A DNA stretch of 7,121 nucleotides from Gammaproteobacteria bacterium (lineage in GTDB: Bacteria > Pseudomonadota > Gammaproteobacteria > Chromatiales > Chromatiaceae). Made by a program: the position numbers and the translations under genes. The notes below the pieces were generated by a model. The model searched no databases and was not told the origin of the DNA. It was given only the letters and a program-made list of their open reading frames with translations. Positions 5,032 to 7,121 of the stretch are shown here, piece by piece; the first letter of the stretch is position 1, and every line of letters begins with the position of its first letter. Location of the stretch: positions 1-7,121 of the forward strand of contig JAJRUY010000151.1 of the NCBI GenBank assembly GCA_024277555.1, read 5' to 3'.

Positions 5032-6879
5032 ATGAAAAAATTCCACGAGAATCTCATAACGACCGAAGAGGCGGGTACGCTGGACGGTGTTTTCGCCCGC
5101 CGCCTGCATCGTTCACCGGATGGCCTGGCCTACCAGTATTATGATCGTAACAGTGATCGTGACAGTGGCGAATGGAATAGCTATACCTGGGCGCAGATGG
5201 CAGATCAGATTGCACGTTGGCAACAGGCGCTGGGCAAGGAAGATCTGCGTCAGGGAGATCGGGTGGCGGTTCTGCTGCGCAACTGCCCCGAGTGGGTGAT
5301 GTGGTATCAGGCGGCGTTAAGCCTGGGACTGGTAACAGTGCCCCTGTATACAGATGACCGTCCGGACAACATCGCTTATATTCTGGAAGAAGCAGGAGTA
5401 AAAGCGATGCTGGTGCAGGACGCCGGTCGCTGGAAGCGCCTGGTGCCGGCTCTGCCGGAAGAAGGGGAAGGGCAGTTGCAGCGGGTGATTTTGCTCGATG
5501 GCAGTAATGAGGCCAGCAAGTTCAGCCGTAACGATGAACGCATCCGGCTGGTTGCACAATGGCTCCCCGAGGTTGGCGGTGAGCTGCTAGTGCGAAAACA
5601 TGCCGACCCCCATGCCCTGGCTTCCATCGTATACACTTCCGGCACCACGGGGCGATCAAAGGGCGTGATGCTCAGCCATCACAACATGCTGTCTGTCGCC
5701 CATGGCGGCCTCACCTTGCTGGATTGCTACGAAGAAGATCTGTTTCTTTCCTTCCTGCCCCTTTCCCATACTCTGGAGCGCACTGCGGGGTATTACCTCC
5801 CCATTATGGCCGGCTCCTGCGTAGCCTATGCGCGCTCGGTGGCGCAACTGGGTGAAGATCTGATGCGAATCCGCCCTACGGTATTGATTGCCGTTCCCCG
5901 AATCTTTGAGCGCGTGTACGGCAAGATCAAGGATCAGCTGAAAAAGAAACCGGCCATCGCCAGCAAATTGTTCCAGCTTGCGTTGGATGTAGGCTGGCGC
6001 AGGTTTGAGTACAAGCAGGGGCGCGCCAGCTGGTCTCCGAAACTTTTGCTGTGGCCGATCCTGAACAAGCTGGTCGCCAGCAATGTGGTCGCCAAGCTCG
6101 GTGGGCGCTTGCGGGCAGCGGTAAGCGGGGGGGCGCCCCTGTCGCCGGATATCGCCCGGGTCTTCATCGGTCTGGGCATCCCCATCGTCCAAGGCTATGG
6201 CCTCACCGAAACCAGCCCGGTAATCAGTGTCAATCCACTGGAAGACAACATCCCCACCAGCGTCGGCGTGACCATCCGCGGCACAGAAGTGAGGATTGGC
6301 GAGAACGACGAGCTGCTGGTGCGTGGCCCCGGGGTGATGCTGGGATACTGGAACAATCACAAGGCCACCACAGAAATGATCGACCACGATGGCTGGTTGC
6401 ATACAGGAGACCAGGCCAAGATCGAAGATGGACATATCTTCATTACCGGCCGACTCAAAGACATCATGGTGCTTTCCAATGGAGAAAAGGTTCCCCCGGC
6501 AGACATGGAAATGGCGATTGCCCTGGATCCTTGCATCGAGCAGGTGATGGTGGTTGGTGAGGGCAGGCCCTATCTCACAGCCCTGGTGGTACTGAATGAG
6601 GAGAACTGGCCGGCTCTGGCCGAAGAACATGGCTTGAGCCCGCATGATACTGCCAGTCTGAAGCACAAGAAACTGCATGCTGATATGCTCAGGCGCATCA
6701 AGGCTGCACTGTCGGATTTTCCCGGCTTTGCAAAAATTCGCCAGCTGCGGCTCATGCTGGAACCCTGGACCATAGAAGACGGCCTGATTACACCGACGCT
6801 GAAGATCAAACGGCCCAAAGTGCTGGAGAGTTTTGCCGAAGAAGTCGAATCCATGTATTCCGGCGGGCCAACCAACTGA
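5032..6879 (+). CDS. AMP-dependent long-chain acyl-CoA synthetase (FAA1/COG1022 type)
   Basis: A 615-residue adenylate-forming enzyme that activates fatty acids with ATP to acyl-AMP and then to acyl-CoA, probably at the inner face of the membrane. Motifs, numbered from ATG 5032: P-loop YTSGTTGRSKGVMLSHHN (201-218), FLPLSHTLERT (241-251), the fatty acid-gate-like region RIRPTVLIAVPRIFERVY (279-296), GYGLTETSP (388-396), LHTGD (456-460), the hinge segment GRLKDIMVLSNGEKVPP (473-489), and C-terminal TPTLKIKR (587-594), which holds the catalytic lysine. The PRIFERVYGKI element and the length near 600 place it with the FAA1-like family rather than E. coli FadD (561 residues), so I give no symbol. 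Chain-length preference cannot be read. The gene stands alone, divergent from thiS, and its end overlaps the upstream part of the tRNA-Gly promoter. Confidence 0.92.
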   Translation: MKKFHENLITTEEAGTLDGVFARRLHRSPDGLAYQYYDRNSDRDSGEWNSYTWAQMADQIARWQQALGKEDLRQGDRVAVLLRNCPEWVMWYQAALSLGLVTVPLYTDDRPDNIAYILEEAGVKAMLVQDAGRWKRLVPALPEEGEGQLQRVILLDGSNEASKFSRNDERIRLVAQWLPEVGGELLVRKHADPHALASIVYTSGTTGRSKGVMLSHHNMLSVAHGGLTLLDCYEEDLFLSFLPLSHTLERTAGYYLPIMAGSCVAYARSVAQLGEDLMRIRPTVLIAVPRIFERVYGKIKDQLKKKPAIASKLFQLALDVGWRRFEYKQGRASWSPKLLLWPILNKLVASNVVAKLGGRLRAAVSGGAPLSPDIARVFIGLGIPIVQGYGLTETSPVISVNPLEDNIPTSVGVTIRGTEVRIGENDELLVRGPGVMLGYWNNHKATTEMIDHDGWLHTGDQAKIEDGHIFITGRLKDIMVLSNGEKVPPADMEMAIALDPCIEQVMVVGEGRPYLTALVVLNEENWPALAEEHGLSPHDTASLKHKKLHADMLRRIKAALSDFPGFAKIRQLRLMLEPWTIEDGLITPTLKIKRPKVLESFAEEVESMYSGGPTN

Positions 6880-6893
6880 GTTGCGGTTATAAT
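6865..6893 (+). promoter_or_regulatory. Likely tRNA-Gly promoter
   Basis: A perfect -10 TATAAT (6888-6893) lies 17 bases before the tRNA. The best-placed -35 (GGGCCA, 6865-6870, spacer 17) matches consensus at only three positions and lies within the last codons of the acyl-CoA synthetase gene. The bases after the -10 (CGTCGGGCGTC) form a GC-rich discriminator typical of stable-RNA promoters under stringent control. The start point is expected near 6900, giving a leader of about 10 bases. Confidence 0.65.
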
Positions 6894-6910
6894 CGTCGGG
6901 CGTCTGAAAT

Positions 6911-6984
6911 GCGGGTATCGTATATCGGTATTACCCCAGCTTCCCAAGCTGGTGAGGCGGGTTCGACTCCCGCTACCCGCTCCA
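6911..6984 (+). tRNA. tRNA-Gly, anticodon CCC
   Basis: A 74-base tRNA with encoded CCA (6982-6984). The acceptor stem GCGGGTA (6911-6917) pairs fully with TACCCGC (6974-6980). The anticodon stem CCAGC/GCTGG (6936-6940/6948-6952) encloses loop TTCCCAA with anticodon CCC at 6943-6945, which reads GGG glycine codons. The T stem GCGGG/CCCGC (6957-6961/6969-6973) encloses TTCGACT. The D stem is weak (GTA/TAC), as in other Gly tRNAs, and the variable loop has 4 bases. The overall form resembles E. coli glyU. A run of five T follows the CCA directly. No intron or damage is visible. Confidence 0.96.
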
Positions 6985-6993
6985 TTTTTCTGA

Positions 6994-7022
6994 TTGACAA
7001 TTCAGGGTGCTCCTAGTATCTT
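6994..7022 (+). promoter_or_regulatory. Likely separate promoter for tRNA-Met
   Basis: A perfect -35 TTGACA (6994-6999), a 17-base spacer and a -10 TATCTT (7017-7022, four of six matches) lie between the two tRNAs. The following GCCGCCC (7024-7030) is a GC-rich discriminator like that of stringently controlled stable-RNA promoters. The start point would be near 7029, about 14 bases before the tRNA. This suggests tRNA-Met is transcribed on its own as well as, or instead of, by read-through from tRNA-Gly. Confidence 0.68.
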
Positions 7023-7042
7023 TGCCGCCCTGATTTTCCTAT

Positions 7043-7119
7043 GGCTAGGTAGCTCAGTTGGTTAGAGCACAGCACTCATAATGCTGGGGTCGGCAGTTCG
7101 AATCTGCCCCTAGCTACCA
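7043..7119 (+). tRNA. tRNA-Met (elongator type), anticodon CAT
   Basis: A 77-base tRNA with encoded CCA (7117-7119). The anticodon stem CAGCA/TGCTG (7070-7074/7082-7086) encloses loop CTCATAA with CAT at 7077-7079. The D arm GCTC/GAGC and T stem GGCAG/CTGCC (7092-7096/7104-7108) are perfect, and the variable loop is GGGTC. The anticodon stem lacks the three G-C pairs of initiator tRNA, and the D arm and acceptor core resemble E. coli elongator metT more than the lysidine-modified tRNA-Ile (CAT), which is the main alternative. The acceptor pairs GGCTAGG with CCTAGCT, so the terminal 1-72 pair is G-U rather than G-C, an uncommon detail. Confidence 0.9.
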
Positions 7120-7121
7120 TA

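Noticed and set aside
5656..6678. 340-residue open frame on the minus strand
   Set aside because: It lies wholly inside the acyl-CoA synthetase gene, whose motifs are intact. The product (His/Gln-rich, no recognisable domain) looks like a codon-bias shadow.
1..7121. CRISPR array, insertion sequence, prophage, attachment site or defence island
   Set aside because: No regularly spaced repeats, transposase or integrase motifs, or terminal inverted repeats were seen. The tRNA genes at the right end could be integration targets, but nothing beyond them is in view.

Overview
This window looks like ordinary core chromosome from a gammaproteobacterium, moderately GC-rich by eye. The evidence is an SspA-SspB pair whose SspB ends in the classic ClpX-docking tail, a DUF3301 protein, ThiS-ThiG followed directly by TrmB, a FetA/FetB-type ABC exporter, and tRNAs with encoded CCA. 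I cannot name the genus; a free-living or sulfur-oxidising lineage is only a guess. I see no phage, plasmid, transposon, CRISPR or defence genes, and I did not find a convincing new multi-gene system. The unusual points are regulatory and structural details.

Layout. Positions 1-935 (+) hold the 3' part of sspA, cut by the window edge, and complete sspB. Positions 936-1328 (-) hold a membrane-anchored DUF3301 protein whose stop codon touches that of sspB. Positions 1329-1500 are a divergent spacer with inverted repeats and a hairpin over a ribosome binding site. Positions 1501-1749 (+) encode a small membrane protein of a family often labelled 'RND transporter'. Positions 1757-4948 (-) are a tightly packed set transcribed in the order thiS, thiG, trmB, fetA, fetB. 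Positions 4949-5031 are a short divergent promoter region with a 17-bp palindrome. Positions 5032-6879 (+) encode a long-chain acyl-CoA synthetase. Positions 6888-7119 hold tRNA-Gly(CCC) and an elongator-type tRNA-Met(CAT), each with its own likely promoter and a GC-rich discriminator.

How the genes work together. SspA (RNA polymerase-associated) and SspB (ClpXP adaptor) link stress transcription and proteolysis. ThiS carries sulfur to ThiG for the thiazole half of thiamine; the activating enzyme ThiF and the glycine or tyrosine oxidase are not here. TrmB modifies G46 of tRNAs. FetA and FetB form an ABC exporter linked to iron or redox homeostasis in E. coli. Co-transcription of these last functions is inferred from spacing (59 nt, 0 nt, 23 nt, 10-nt overlap), not shown.
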